A stretch of 64,000 nucleotides of DNA, from assembly GCA_000720845.1 (NCBI GenBank), contig JODU01000018.1, forward strand, positions 62,001 to 126,000. The letters are read 5' to 3'. Source of the stretch: Kitasatospora aureofaciens. Its GTDB lineage: Bacteria > Actinomycetota > Actinomycetes > Streptomycetales > Streptomycetaceae. The notes under the pieces are model-generated. The model did not search any database. It was not told where the DNA came from and worked only from the letters and a program-made list of their open reading frames with translations. The position numbers and the translations under genes are program-made. Positions 8,590 through 18,835 of the stretch are shown here, one piece after another. Position 1 is the stretch's first letter; each line of letters starts with the position of its first letter.

Positions 8590-10550
8590 CGGAAGTGTCC
8601 GACAGGGAACCGCCGCGCCGCCGGGTGCCCGGACCCGCGAGGCCCGTCCGCCCCGGCGGCGGGCGCCGCCCGGGTCCGGGCTCCCGGCCGGCCCGCAGGC
8701 CAGGACCGCCCCGGCCGGCGCCCCGCGCCTTCCGGCCGGGCAGCCCGCGCCCCCGGCTGCGCATGATCGGCCTCGCGCTGACCCTGGTGCTGGCCGCCTT
8801 CGTCGTCCGGCTCCTCCAGGTGCAGGCCGTCGACGCCGGCACGTACTCCGCGAAGGCCGAGCAGAACCGCTACGTGGTGCACACCCTGCCCGCCGAGCGC
8901 GGCGGGATCACCGACCGCAACGGCGTCGCCCTCGCGACCACCGTGGACTCCTACGACATCACCGCCGACCCCACGATGTTCACCCGCGAGCAGCTGAAGG
9001 TCGACGACGGGCCCGAGCAGGCGGCGGCGCTCCTCGCACCGATCCTCGGCCAGGACCAGGAGCAGCTGGCCAAGGTGCTCCGCCCGAAGAACAAGGACCT
9101 GCGCTACGTCCGCCTCGCGCGCCGGCAGACCCCCCAGGTCTGGAACCAGATCAAGGACCTGAAGACCGCGCTCACCACGAAGGCGGAGACAGACAGGTCG
9201 ACGGTCAACGTACTCGGGGGCGTCTTCGCCGACCCCAGCAGCAAGCGCGTGTACCCGGGCGGCGACCTCGCCGCCGGCATCCTCGGCTGGGTCGGCGCCG
9301 ACGGCAAGGGCGGCGGCGGCCTGGAGCGGAAGCTGGACAAGACGCTGGCCGGCGAGGACGGCAAGATCCGCTACGCGCAGTCCGGCGGGCGCCAGGTGCC
9401 CACCGCCGGTTCCACCGAGACCCCGGCCGTGCCCGGCAGCGACGTCGAGCTGACCATCGACCGCGACATCCAGTGGGCCGCGCAGCACGCCATCAGCGAG
9501 CAGGTGGAGAAGTCCAAGGCGGACGGCGGCTACGTCATCGTCCAGGACACGCAGACCGGCGAGATCCTCGCCATGGCCAACTCGCCGGGCTTCGATCCGG
9601 GCGACCTCGCCCACGCCGACCCGAAGGCGCTGGGCAACGCCGCCCTCCAGGACGCCTTCGAACCGGGCTCCACCGCCAAGGTGCTGTCGATGGCGGCCGT
9701 GCTGGAGGAGAACGTCGCCACCCCGGGCACCCACATCACCGTCCCCAACCGGCTCAAGCGCGGCGACCGGCTGTTCAAGGACGACATCGACCACCCGACC
9801 TGGTACCTCACGCTCAACGGTGTGCTCGCCAAGTCCAGCAACATCGGCACGATCATGGCCACCGGCGAACTGGGCAAGACCCAGGCCGAGGCCAACCAGG
9901 TGCTCTACTCCTACCTGCGCAAGTTCGGCCTCGGCGGCTACAGCGGGCTCGGCTTCCCCGGGGAGACCAAGGGCATCCTGGCGCCGCCCGGCCAGTGGTC
10001 GACCTCGCAGCAGTACACGATTCCTTTCGGCCAGGGCGTCTCCGTGAACGCGCTCCAGGCGGCCTCGATCTACTCGACCATCGCCAACGGCGGCGTCCGG
10101 ATCGAACCCACGCTCGTCCGCGGCACCAAGGGCGACGACGGACGCTTCACCCCCGCCCCGGAACCCAAGAAGACCCGCGTGACCAGCGAGAAGACCGCCA
10201 AGACCCTCTCGCAGATGCTGGAGTCCGTGGTCGACGACGAGGAGGGCACCGGCACCAAGGCCCGCATCCCCGGCTACCGGGTGGCGGGCAAGACGGGCAC
10301 GGCCAACCGGGTGGATCCGGCCACCGGCAAGTACCACGGCTACACCTCGTCGTTCGCCGGGTTCGCCCCCGCCGACAAGCCCCGCGTCACCGTCTACTGC
10401 GCCATCCAGAACGCCACCGAGGGCAGCTACTTCGGCGGCCAGATCTGCGGCCCCATCTACAAGCAGGTCATGGAGTTCGCCCTGAAGACCCTCCAGGTCC
10501 CGCCCACCGGGGCCGCCCCCGCGAGGCTCCCGGTCACCTTCGAACCCTGA
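8586..10550 (+). CDS. ftsI: Septal penicillin-binding protein FtsI (PBP3)
   Basis: About 654 aa, class B PBP transpeptidase that cross-links septal peptidoglycan. A long Pro/Arg/Gly-rich cytoplasmic tail (1-58) precedes one membrane helix (about 60-78). A dimerisation domain and the transpeptidase domain follow. The catalytic motifs are complete: STAK (Ser about 362), SSN (about 417-419) and KTGT (Lys about 569). The GTG at 8586 overlaps the ftsL stop; GTG 8595 is an alternative and neither ribosome site is strong. FtsW, encoded downstream, is its polymerase partner. Confidence 0.95.
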   Translation: MTEVSDREPPRRRVPGPARPVRPGGGRRPGPGSRPARRPGPPRPAPRAFRPGSPRPRLRMIGLALTLVLAAFVVRLLQVQAVDAGTYSAKAEQNRYVVHTLPAERGGITDRNGVALATTVDSYDITADPTMFTREQLKVDDGPEQAAALLAPILGQDQEQLAKVLRPKNKDLRYVRLARRQTPQVWNQIKDLKTALTTKAETDRSTVNVLGGVFADPSSKRVYPGGDLAAGILGWVGADGKGGGGLERKLDKTLAGEDGKIRYAQSGGRQVPTAGSTETPAVPGSDVELTIDRDIQWAAQHAISEQVEKSKADGGYVIVQDTQTGEILAMANSPGFDPGDLAHADPKALGNAALQDAFEPGSTAKVLSMAAVLEENVATPGTHITVPNRLKRGDRLFKDDIDHPTWYLTLNGVLAKSSNIGTIMATGELGKTQAEANQVLYSYLRKFGLGGYSGLGFPGETKGILAPPGQWSTSQQYTIPFGQGVSVNALQAASIYSTIANGGVRIEPTLVRGTKGDDGRFTPAPEPKKTRVTSEKTAKTLSQMLESVVDDEEGTGTKARIPGYRVAGKTGTANRVDPATGKYHGYTSSFAGFAPADKPRVTVYCAIQNATEGSYFGGQICGPIYKQVMEFALKTLQVPPTGAAPARLPVTFEP

Positions 10551-10624
10551 GCCGTGACCCCCGCCCCGCACCGAGCCCGTACCGAGCCAGCGCCGTTTCA
10601 GTACCGAGCCACCAGGAACCACCC

Positions 10625-12292
10625 GTGACAACGATCACCCCCGACCCCGGGAACCGGAGCGCCTCCCAGGCCTCCTCCCAGCCCTCGCTTCGCCGGGAAG
10701 CGGGTACTCCCGGTACGCTCACCGCCGTGCCACACCCTGATCAGTCCCAAACCACCCAGAAGGGCCACCCCGTGACATACCCGGGACCGCCCCGGCCGGT
10801 GCGGATCTCCGCCACACCCCTCGCGGAACTCGCCGATCAGCTGGGTGTCCCCGCGCCGGACGGCTCCGCGGAGATCACGGGCATCACCCACGACTCGCGT
10901 GCCGTCCGCCCCGGTGACCTCTACGCCGCCCTTCCCGGAGCCCGCCTCCACGGCGCCGACTTCGTCACCCAGGCCGCCGGCCTCGGCGCGGCCGCCGTGC
11001 TGACCGACCCGGCCGGCGCGGAGCGGGCGGCCGCCGCCGGCCTGCCGGCGCTCGTCGTCGACGACCCGCGCGCGCGGATGGGCGAACTGGCGGCCACGAT
11101 CTACGGCCACCCGGGCCGCGACCTGCTCCAGATCGGCATCACCGGCACCTCCGGCAAGACCACCACCGCCTACCTCGTCGAGGGCGGGCTGCGCACGGCG
11201 AAGTCCACCGGCATGATCGGCACGGTCGAGATGCGCATCGGCGACGAGCGCATCAAGTCCGAGCGCACCACGCCCGAGGCCACCGACCTCCAGGCGCTGT
11301 TCGCGGTCATGCGCGAGCGCGGCACCGAGGCGGTCGCCATGGAGGTCTCCAGCCACGCCCTGGTGCTCGGCCGCGTCGACGCCTGCGTCTTCGACATCGC
11401 GGTCTTCACCAACCTCAGCCCGGAGCACATGGAGTTCCACTCCGGCATGGAGGACTACTTCCAGGCGAAGGCGCAGCTCTTCACCCCCGAGCGCAGCAGA
11501 CTCGGCGTGGTCAACGTCGACGACGAGTACGGCCGCCGGCTCGCGCGCGAGGCCACCGTCCCGGTCGTCACCTACTCCGCCGAGGGCCACCCCGACGCCG
11601 ACTGGCGCGCCGACGAGGTCGAGGTCGGCCCGCTGGACTCCACGTTCACCGTGCTCGGGCCCAAGGGCGAGCGGATCGCCGCCAAGTCGCCGCTGGCCGG
11701 GCCGTTCAACGTGGCGAACACCCTCGCCGCGATCGTCGCCCTGGCCACCGCCGGACTCGATCCGCAGAGCGCCGCCGACGGTGTCGCCGCCGTACCGGGC
11801 GTGCCGGGCCGGCTGGAGCGCGTGGACGAGGGCCAGCCCTTCTTCGCGGTGGTCGACTACGCCCACAAGACCGACGCCGTCGAGTCGGTGCTGCGGGCCC
11901 TGCGCAAGGTCACCGAAGGCCGGCTGCACGTGGTGCTCGGCTGCGGCGGCGACCGGGACACCACCAAGCGGGAGCCGATGGGCGCCGCCGTGGCCCGGTT
12001 CGCCGACACCGCCGTACTGACCTCCGACAACCCCCGCTCCGAGGACCCCCTCGCGATCCTCGCGACCATGCTCCAGGGCGCCGCGTCCGTGCCCGCGCAC
12101 GAGCGCGGAGAGGTGCAGGTCTTCGAGGACCGGGCCGCCGCGATCGCCGCCGCCGTCGCCCGGGCGGAGCCCGGCGACACGGTGCTGGTGGCCGGCAAGG
12201 GCCACGAGCAGGGCCAGGACATCGCCGGGGTCGTCCGTCCCTTCGACGACCGCCAGGTGCTCCGCGAAGCCATCCAGAAGAACCAGGGATGA
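10625..12292 (+). CDS. murE: UDP-MurNAc-tripeptide synthetase MurE
   Basis: ATP-dependent ligase that adds the third amino acid, LL-diaminopimelate in Streptomyces, to UDP-MurNAc-L-Ala-D-Glu. The ATP loop GITGTSGKTTTAYLVEGG and the substrate motif SDNPRSEDP are clear. The start is uncertain. GTG 10625 (555 aa) has AGGA 7 nt upstream. GTG 10727 (521 aa) lies 7 nt after a good -10 box, TACGCT (10714-10719), and could be a leaderless start. GTG 10772 (506 aa) has GAAGGG upstream and best fits the usual family length. The extra N-terminal residues are low-complexity. Confidence 0.9.
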   Translation: MTTITPDPGNRSASQASSQPSLRREAGTPGTLTAVPHPDQSQTTQKGHPVTYPGPPRPVRISATPLAELADQLGVPAPDGSAEITGITHDSRAVRPGDLYAALPGARLHGADFVTQAAGLGAAAVLTDPAGAERAAAAGLPALVVDDPRARMGELAATIYGHPGRDLLQIGITGTSGKTTTAYLVEGGLRTAKSTGMIGTVEMRIGDERIKSERTTPEATDLQALFAVMRERGTEAVAMEVSSHALVLGRVDACVFDIAVFTNLSPEHMEFHSGMEDYFQAKAQLFTPERSRLGVVNVDDEYGRRLAREATVPVVTYSAEGHPDADWRADEVEVGPLDSTFTVLGPKGERIAAKSPLAGPFNVANTLAAIVALATAGLDPQSAADGVAAVPGVPGRLERVDEGQPFFAVVDYAHKTDAVESVLRALRKVTEGRLHVVLGCGGDRDTTKREPMGAAVARFADTAVLTSDNPRSEDPLAILATMLQGAASVPAHERGEVQVFEDRAAAIAAAVARAEPGDTVLVAGKGHEQGQDIAGVVRPFDDRQVLREAIQKNQG

Positions 12293-12341
12293 GATCCCGA
12301 ATGATCCAGCCGATCCTGATCCCGATCCAGGGGACGAACTT

Positions 12342-13757
12342 GTGATCACCCTCTCACTCGCCGAGATCGCAGAAGTCGTCGGCGGGCGGATGCACGACAT
12401 ACCGGACGCCTCCGCCGAGATCACCGGGCCGGTCGTCCGGGACTCCCGGGAAGCGGTGCCCGGCAGCCTCTTCGTCGCCTTCGTGGGCGAACGGGTGGAC
12501 GGCCACGACTACGCCGCGCAGGTCGTCGAAGCGGGTGCGGTGGCCGTCCTCGGCTCCCGCCCCGTCGGCGTGCCCGCGATCGTCGTGGACGACGTCCAGA
12601 CCGCCCTCGGCGCCCTCGCCCGGCACGTCGTACGCCGCCTCGGCACCACCCTCGTGGCCCTCACCGGGTCGGCGGGCAAGACCAGCACCAAGGACCTGAT
12701 CGCCCAGGTGCTGCGCCGCAAGGCGCCCACGGTCTTCACGCCCGGTTCCATGAACAACGAGGTCGGGCTGCCGCTCACCGCGCTCACCGCCACCGACGAG
12801 ACCAGGTTCCTCGTCCTGGAGATGGGCGCCCGCGGCATCGGCCACATCCGGTACCTGTGCGAGCTGACCCCGCCGAGGATCGGTCTCGTCCTCAACGTCG
12901 GCTCCGCGCACATCGGCGAGTTCGGCGGCCGGGAACAGATCGCCCAGGCCAAGGGCGAACTCGTCGAGGCGCTGCCGCCGGCCGAGGAGGGCGGCACCGC
13001 GGTCCTCAACGCGGACGACCCGCTCGTACGGGCCATGGCCTCCCGAACGAAGGCGAAGGTGATCCTTTTCGGAGAGTCCGGCGAAGCGGACGTTCGCGCC
13101 GAGAACGTGCGACTCACGGACACCGGACAGCCTTCCTTCAGCCTTCACACACCCTCCGGTGCAAGCGATGTGACCATGCGCCTGTACGGTGAGCACCACG
13201 TGTCGAACGCGCTCGCCGCGGCCGCCGTCGCCCACGAGTTGGGCATGTCCGCAGACGAGATCGCCACCGCGCTCTCCGAGGCGGGCTCCCTCTCCCGCTG
13301 GCGGATGGAGGTCACCGAGCGCCCGGACGGCGTGACGGTCGTCAACGACGCCTACAACGCGAACCCCGAGTCCACGAAGGCCGCACTGCGTGCGCTGGTG
13401 GCCATGGGAAAGGGGCGTCGTACGTGGGCGGTGCTCGGCAAGATGGCCGAGCTCGGGGACGAGGCGCTCGCCGAGCACGACGCGGTCGGACGGCTCGCCG
13501 TCCGGCTCAACGTCAGCAAGCTCGTCGCGGTCGGGGGCAGGGAAGCCCAATGGCTGCAACTGGGCGCATATAACGAGGGTTCGTGGGGTGAGGAGTCGGT
13601 GCACGTGTCCGACGCACAGGCGGCGGTCGACCTGTTGCGCAGCGAGTTGCGCCCGGGGGACGTCGTGCTCGTGAAGGCGTCCCGTTCGGTGGGTCTGGAG
13701 AGCGTCGCCACGGCGCTGCTGGAGACCGGCGCCGAGGGTGAGGTTGCCGCCCGATGA
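12342..13757 (+). CDS. murF: UDP-MurNAc-pentapeptide synthetase MurF
   Basis: 471 aa, typical. It adds D-Ala-D-Ala to the UDP-MurNAc tripeptide in the cytoplasm. The ATP loop ALTGSAGKTSTKDLIAQVL lies near residue 107; the central-domain motif FTPGSMNNEVGLPLT and the C-terminal VVNDAYNANPES are family hallmarks. GTG 12342 has AGGGGA 7 nt upstream. It follows murE by 49 nt and overlaps mraY by 4 nt (ATGA), so the two should be coupled. Confidence 0.95.
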   Translation: MITLSLAEIAEVVGGRMHDIPDASAEITGPVVRDSREAVPGSLFVAFVGERVDGHDYAAQVVEAGAVAVLGSRPVGVPAIVVDDVQTALGALARHVVRRLGTTLVALTGSAGKTSTKDLIAQVLRRKAPTVFTPGSMNNEVGLPLTALTATDETRFLVLEMGARGIGHIRYLCELTPPRIGLVLNVGSAHIGEFGGREQIAQAKGELVEALPPAEEGGTAVLNADDPLVRAMASRTKAKVILFGESGEADVRAENVRLTDTGQPSFSLHTPSGASDVTMRLYGEHHVSNALAAAAVAHELGMSADEIATALSEAGSLSRWRMEVTERPDGVTVVNDAYNANPESTKAALRALVAMGKGRRTWAVLGKMAELGDEALAEHDAVGRLAVRLNVSKLVAVGGREAQWLQLGAYNEGSWGEESVHVSDAQAAVDLLRSELRPGDVVLVKASRSVGLESVATALLETGAEGEVAAR

Positions 13758-14848
13758 TGAAGCAGATCCTGTTCGCAGGAGTCATTGGCCTCTTCCTGAC
13801 GCTGGTCGGCACCCCGCTGCTGATCAAGCTCCTGGCCCGCAAGGGCTACGGCCAGTACATCCGCGACGACGGACCGCGCGAGCACGCCAGCAAGCGCGGT
13901 ACGCCGACCATGGGTGGCATCGCCTTCATCCTGGCGACGGTCGTCGCGTACTTCCTCGCCAAGGGCATCACCAGCTATCTGGACCCGGACATCGACGCGG
14001 GGCCGACCTTCTCCGGTCTGCTGGTGCTCGGCCTGATGGTGGGCATGGGCCTGGTCGGCTTCCTCGACGACTACATCAAGATCGTCAAGCGGCGCTCGCT
14101 GGGCCTGCGGGCCAGGGCGAAGATGATCGGCCAGCTGACCGTCGGCATCGCCTTCGCCGTGCTGGCGCTGCAGTTCGCGGACAACCGGGGCAACACCCCG
14201 GCGTCCACGAAGCTGTCGTTCATCACCGACTTCGGCTGGACCATCGGCCCGGTGCTGTTCGTCATCTGGGCGCTGTTCATGATCCTCGCGATGTCGAACG
14301 GCGTGAACCTCACCGACGGCCTGGACGGCCTGGCCACCGGCGCCTCCGTCCTGGTCTTCGGCGCCTACACCTTCATCGGCGTCTGGCAGTTCCAGGAGTC
14401 CTGCGCCAACGCGCTGACCCTGACCAACCCGGGTGCCTGCTACGAGGTGAGAGACCCGCTCGACCTCGCGGTGGTCGCCTCCGCGCTGATGGGTTCCTGC
14501 CTCGGCTTCCTGTGGTGGAACACCTCGCCGGCCAAGATCTTCATGGGCGACACCGGTTCGCTCGCGCTCGGCGGTGTGCTCGCGGGTCTGGCGATCTGCT
14601 CGCGCACCGAACTGCTGATGGCCATCCTCGGCGGCCTGTTCGTCCTGATCACCATGTCGGTGGTCATCCAGGTCGGATCCTTCCGCCTCACCGGCAAGCG
14701 GGTCTTCCGGATGGCGCCACTCCAGCACCACTTCGAACTCAAAGGCTGGTCCGAGGTCCTTGTCGTGGTCCGCTTCTGGATCATCCAGGGCATCTGCGTG
14801 ATCGTCGGACTCGGTCTCTTCTACGCGGGATGGGCAACGGACAAGTGA
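13754..14848 (+). CDS. mraY: Phospho-MurNAc-pentapeptide transferase MraY
   Basis: 364 aa integral membrane enzyme with about ten helices. It joins phospho-MurNAc-pentapeptide to undecaprenyl phosphate, making lipid I. Diagnostic motifs are GTPTMGGIAF, the Asp pair in GFLDDYIKI, NGVNLTDGLDGLATG, and APLQHHFELKGW near the end. The ATG overlaps the murF stop. Its own stop overlaps the possible GTG 14845 start of murD. Confidence 0.96.
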   Translation: MMKQILFAGVIGLFLTLVGTPLLIKLLARKGYGQYIRDDGPREHASKRGTPTMGGIAFILATVVAYFLAKGITSYLDPDIDAGPTFSGLLVLGLMVGMGLVGFLDDYIKIVKRRSLGLRARAKMIGQLTVGIAFAVLALQFADNRGNTPASTKLSFITDFGWTIGPVLFVIWALFMILAMSNGVNLTDGLDGLATGASVLVFGAYTFIGVWQFQESCANALTLTNPGACYEVRDPLDLAVVASALMGSCLGFLWWNTSPAKIFMGDTGSLALGGVLAGLAICSRTELLMAILGGLFVLITMSVVIQVGSFRLTGKRVFRMAPLQHHFELKGWSEVLVVVRFWIIQGICVIVGLGLFYAGWATDK

Positions 14849-16263
14849 CCTCCTCGGTGCCTTCGGAATTCACCGGCAAGCACATCACCGTCGCCGGGCT
14901 CGGCGTCTCCGGCGTCCCTGCGGCCAAGGTGCTGCACGGGCTCGGCGCGCACGTCACCGTCGTCAACGACGGCGCCGACGAGCGGGCACGCGCGCAGGCG
15001 GCGGAGCTGGAGGCGCTCGGCGTCACCGTGCGCCTGGGCGACGGCGACACCCTGCCCGAAGGCACCGAGCTGATCGTCACCGCACCCGGCTGGAAGCCCA
15101 CCAAGCCCCTGTTCACGGCGGCCGAGCAGGCCGGCGTCCCGGTCTGGGGCGACGTGGAGCTGGCCTGGCGGCTGCGCGGCCCGGACGCCGCGCCCTGGCT
15201 GGCCGTCACCGGCACCAACGGCAAGACGACGACCGTCCAGATGCTCGCGTCGATCCTGAAGGCGGCCGGGCTGCGCACCGCCGCCGTCGGCAACATCGGC
15301 GTCTCCCTGCTGGACGCGGTCACCGGCGAGGAGGAGTACGACGTCCTCGCCGTGGAACTGTCCAGCTACCAGCTCCACTGGGCGCCCTCGCTGCGCGCCC
15401 ACTCCGCCGCCGTGCTCAACCTCGCCCCGGACCACCTCGACTGGCACGGCTCGATGGAGGCCTACGCCGCCGACAAGGGCCGTGTGTACGAGGGCAACCA
15501 GGTCGCCTGTGTCTACAACGTGGCCGACAAGGCGACCGAGGACCTGGTCCGCGCCGCCGACGTCGAGGAGGGCTGCCGGGCGGTCGGCTTCACGCTCGGC
15601 ACACCCGGCCCCTCCCAACTCGGCGTCGTGGAGGGCCTCCTGGTCGACCGGGCCTTCGTCGAGGACCGGCACAAGAACGCCCAGGAGCTGGCCGAGGTCT
15701 CCGACGTCAACCCGCCGGCCCCGCACAACATCGCCAACGCCCTCGCCGCCGCGGGCCTCGCCCGCGCCTTCGGCGTCTCCGCCGCCGCCGTACGGGACGG
15801 GCTGCGCGCCTTCACACCGGACGCCCACCGCATCGCGCACGTCGCCGACGTGGACGAGGTGGCCTACGTGGACGACTCCAAGGCCACCAACACCCACGCG
15901 ACCGAGGCCTCCTTGGCGGCGTACGAGTCGATCGTGTGGATCGCCGGCGGACTGGCCAAGGGCGCGACCTTCGACGAACTGGTCGCGGGGGCGGCGAAGC
16001 GGCTGCGCGGCGCCGTCCTCATCGGCGCCGACCGCGCCCTGATCCGCGAAGCCCTGGCGCGACACGCGCCCGAAGTACCGGTGGTCGACCTCGACCGGAC
16101 CGACACTGGTGCGATGCTCCAGGCCGTCCAGGAGGCGCGGCGGCTCGCCCGGCCCGGCGACACGGTGCTGCTGGCACCGGCCTGTGCCTCCATGGACATG
16201 TTCACCAACTACAACCAGCGCGGTGACGCGTTCGCGCAGGCCGTTCGCGAACTCGGCGCCTGA
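14830..16263 (+). CDS. murD: UDP-MurNAc-L-Ala D-glutamate ligase MurD
   Basis: About 477 aa. It adds D-glutamate to UDP-MurNAc-L-Ala. A Rossmann-like N-terminal domain (ITVAGLGVSGVPAAKVL) is followed by the ATP loop AVTGTNGKTTTVQMLASIL and a C-terminal domain with VDDSKATNTHATEASL. ATG 14830 overlaps the end of mraY by 19 nt; GTG 14845 would give the 4-nt overlap usual in this cluster and 472 aa. Neither has a strong ribosome site. Confidence 0.95.
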   Translation: MGNGQVTSSVPSEFTGKHITVAGLGVSGVPAAKVLHGLGAHVTVVNDGADERARAQAAELEALGVTVRLGDGDTLPEGTELIVTAPGWKPTKPLFTAAEQAGVPVWGDVELAWRLRGPDAAPWLAVTGTNGKTTTVQMLASILKAAGLRTAAVGNIGVSLLDAVTGEEEYDVLAVELSSYQLHWAPSLRAHSAAVLNLAPDHLDWHGSMEAYAADKGRVYEGNQVACVYNVADKATEDLVRAADVEEGCRAVGFTLGTPGPSQLGVVEGLLVDRAFVEDRHKNAQELAEVSDVNPPAPHNIANALAAAGLARAFGVSAAAVRDGLRAFTPDAHRIAHVADVDEVAYVDDSKATNTHATEASLAAYESIVWIAGGLAKGATFDELVAGAAKRLRGAVLIGADRALIREALARHAPEVPVVDLDRTDTGAMLQAVQEARRLARPGDTVLLAPACASMDMFTNYNQRGDAFAQAVRELGA

Positions 16264-16340
16264 CCCGGCCGTCTCCTGCCGCCGGGTGAACTCGGGAGGA
16301 CGCGTGGGACGGTCCATGCCGACGTACAGCGGAGGCCGCG

Positions 16341-17711
16341 ATGCCCGGTAGTCCCCAGAGCCGCACCGGACGTCCGCCCGTACAGCGGTCCGTCAAGCGG
16401 CCCGTCACACCGGGGCCGCCGCACGAGAACCCCGTGCTCCGCCTCTACCACCGGCTGCGCCGTGCCTGGGACCGGCCGCTGACCGCGTACTACTTGATCT
16501 TCGGTGGCAGTCTGCTGATCACCGTGCTCGGCCTGGTGATGGTCTACTCGGCGTCCCAGATCACCGCGCTCCAGCTGTCGCTGCCCGGTTCGTACTTCTT
16601 CCGCAAGCAGGCGCTCGCGGCGCTCATCGGCGCCGGCCTCCTGGTCGCCGCCATGAGGATGCCGGTCAAACTGCACCGGGCGCTGGCCTACCCGATCCTC
16701 GCGGGGGCCGTGTTCCTGATGATCCTGGTCCAGGTGCCGGGGATAGGGGTCGCGGTCAACGGCAACCAGAACTGGATCTCGCTGGGCGGCTCCTTCCAGA
16801 TCCAGCCCAGCGAGTTCGGCAAGCTGGCCCTGGTGCTGTGGGGCGCGGACCTGCTCGCCCGCAAGCACGACAAGAAGCTGCTGACCCAGTGGAAGCACAT
16901 GCTGGTGCCGCTGGTGCCGGCCGCCTTCATGCTGCTCGGGCTGATCATGATCGGCGGCGACATGGGTACCGCCATCATCCTCACGGCGATCCTCTTCGGC
17001 CTGCTGTGGCTGGCCGGGGCGCCCACCCGGATGTTCGCGGGCGTGCTCTCGATCGCCCTGCTGCTCGGCTTCATCCTCATCAAGACCAGCGCCAACCGCA
17101 TGGCCAGGCTCAACTGCCTCGGTGCCACCGACCCGGGACCGGGCGACTCCTGCTGGCAGGCCGTGCACGGCATCTACGCCCTCGCCTCGGGCGGACTGTT
17201 CGGATCCGGGCTCGGTGCCAGTGTGGAGAAATGGGGCCAACTCCCCGAAGCGCACACCGACTTCATCTTCGCCGTCACCGGTGAGGAACTGGGTCTGGCG
17301 GGGACGCTGTCGGTGCTCGCCCTCTTCGCGGCTCTAGGCTATGCGGGTATCCGCGTGGCCGGACGCACGGAGGACCCCTTCGTGAGGTATGCCGCGGGAG
17401 GCGTGACCACCTGGATCACGGCCCAGGCCGTGATCAACATCGGTGCGGTCCTCGGGCTGCTGCCGATCGCGGGTGTTCCGCTCCCGCTGTTCTCCTACGG
17501 GGGTTCCGCCCTGTTGCCGACCATGTTCGCCATCGGGCTGCTGATCGCCTTCGCGCGTGACGAACCCGGTGCGCGGGCGGCGCTTGCGTTGCGGCAACCT
17601 CGCTTTGGTAGAAAGCGGGGAGCCGGGGGACCCGCTGCCAAGCGGAGCCCTGGGAGTTGGAACACGATGCGACGGCGCGCCTCGGCGGCGCGCTCGTCCG
17701 GAGAGCGGTGA
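16341..17711 (+). CDS. ftsW: Septal peptidoglycan glycosyltransferase FtsW
   Basis: 456 aa, SEDS family, about ten membrane helices. It polymerises lipid II at the septum with FtsI. Signature stretches are GNQNWISLGGSFQIQPSEFGKLALVL, GEELGLAG and PLFSYGGSALLPTM. Both ends are basic, the C-terminal one with a long Arg/Ser-rich tail. ATG 16341 has GGAGG 5 nt upstream. Of the SEDS proteins (FtsW, RodA, SpoVE) the dcw position makes this FtsW. Confidence 0.95.
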   Translation: MPGSPQSRTGRPPVQRSVKRPVTPGPPHENPVLRLYHRLRRAWDRPLTAYYLIFGGSLLITVLGLVMVYSASQITALQLSLPGSYFFRKQALAALIGAGLLVAAMRMPVKLHRALAYPILAGAVFLMILVQVPGIGVAVNGNQNWISLGGSFQIQPSEFGKLALVLWGADLLARKHDKKLLTQWKHMLVPLVPAAFMLLGLIMIGGDMGTAIILTAILFGLLWLAGAPTRMFAGVLSIALLLGFILIKTSANRMARLNCLGATDPGPGDSCWQAVHGIYALASGGLFGSGLGASVEKWGQLPEAHTDFIFAVTGEELGLAGTLSVLALFAALGYAGIRVAGRTEDPFVRYAAGGVTTWITAQAVINIGAVLGLLPIAGVPLPLFSYGGSALLPTMFAIGLLIAFARDEPGARAALALRQPRFGRKRGAGGPAAKRSPGSWNTMRRRASAARSSGER

Positions 17712-17717
17712 ATTTCG

Positions 17718-18812
17718 GTGCATGTCGTACTCGCCGGCGGAGGAACCGCGGGCCACATCGAGCCCGCGCTCGCCCTCGCGGACGCCCTGCGCAGGCAGGA
17801 TCCGACCGTGGGGATCACGGCCCTGGGCACGGAACGCGGCCTGGAGACCCGCCTGGTGCCCGAGCGGGGCTACGAGCTGGCGCTGATCCCGGCCGTACCG
17901 CTGCCGCGCAAGCCCACCCCCGAGTTGATCACCGTCCCGGGCCGGCTGCGCGGCACCATCAAGGCGACCGAGCAGATCCTGGAGCGCACCAAGGCGGATG
18001 CCGTGGCCGGCTTCGGCGGCTACGTGGCGCTGCCCGCCTACCTCGCGGCCAAGCGGCTCGGTGTGCCGATCGTCGTCCACGAGGCCAACGCCCGACCCGG
18101 ACTGGCCAACAAGATCGGCTCGCGCTACGCCGCCCAGGTCGCCGTCTCCACTCCCGACAGCAAGCTGCGCAACTCCCGTTACATCGGCATCCCGCTGCGC
18201 CGCTCCGTCGCCACCCTCGACCGCGCCGCCGCGCGTCCCGAGGCCCGCGCGATGTTCGGGCTCGACCCCAACCTGCCGACGCTGCTGGTCTCCGGCGGCT
18301 CGCAGGGCGCCCGGCGCCTCAACGAGGTGGTGCAGCAGGTCGCGCCCTGGCTCCAGCAGGCCGGCATCCAGATCCTGCACGCGGTCGGCCCCAAGAACGA
18401 ACTGCCGCAGGTCCACCAGATGCCGGGAATGCCCCCGTACATCCCGGTAAGTTATCTGGACCGGATGGACCTCGCGTACGCTGCCGCCGACATGATGCTC
18501 TGCCGCGCGGGCGCGATGACCGTCGCCGAACTCTCCGCCGTCGGGCTCCCGGCCGCCTACGTCCCGCTGCCCATCGGCAACGGCGAACAGCGGCTCAACG
18601 CCCAGCCGGTGGTCAAGGCCGGCGGCGGCCTGCTGGTCGACGACGCGGAACTCACGCCCGAGTGGCTCCAGCAGAACGTCCTGCCCGTGCTCGCCGACCC
18701 GCACCGGTTGTACGAGATGTCCCGCGCCGCCGCCGAGTTCGGGCGCCGGGACGCCGACGACCTCCTCGTCGGCATGGTGTACGAGGCGATCGCCGCGGGT
18801 GCGCGTCGCTAG
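17718..18812 (+). CDS. murG: Lipid II synthase MurG (GlcNAc transferase)
   Basis: 364 aa, GT-B fold. It transfers GlcNAc from UDP-GlcNAc to lipid I on the inner face of the membrane. The Gly-rich loop GGGTAGHIEPALALADAL opens the protein. LLVSGGSQGARRLNE and CRAGAMTVAELSAVGLPAAYVPLP mark the sugar-nucleotide site, and GNGEQRLNAQPVV completes it. Start GTG 17718, 6 nt after ftsW, so likely cotranscribed and coupled. Confidence 0.96.
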   Translation: MHVVLAGGGTAGHIEPALALADALRRQDPTVGITALGTERGLETRLVPERGYELALIPAVPLPRKPTPELITVPGRLRGTIKATEQILERTKADAVAGFGGYVALPAYLAAKRLGVPIVVHEANARPGLANKIGSRYAAQVAVSTPDSKLRNSRYIGIPLRRSVATLDRAAARPEARAMFGLDPNLPTLLVSGGSQGARRLNEVVQQVAPWLQQAGIQILHAVGPKNELPQVHQMPGMPPYIPVSYLDRMDLAYAAADMMLCRAGAMTVAELSAVGLPAAYVPLPIGNGEQRLNAQPVVKAGGGLLVDDAELTPEWLQQNVLPVLADPHRLYEMSRAAAEFGRRDADDLLVGMVYEAIAAGARR

Positions 18813-18835
18813 ACGCTGACGGAAGGCAGGGGAGC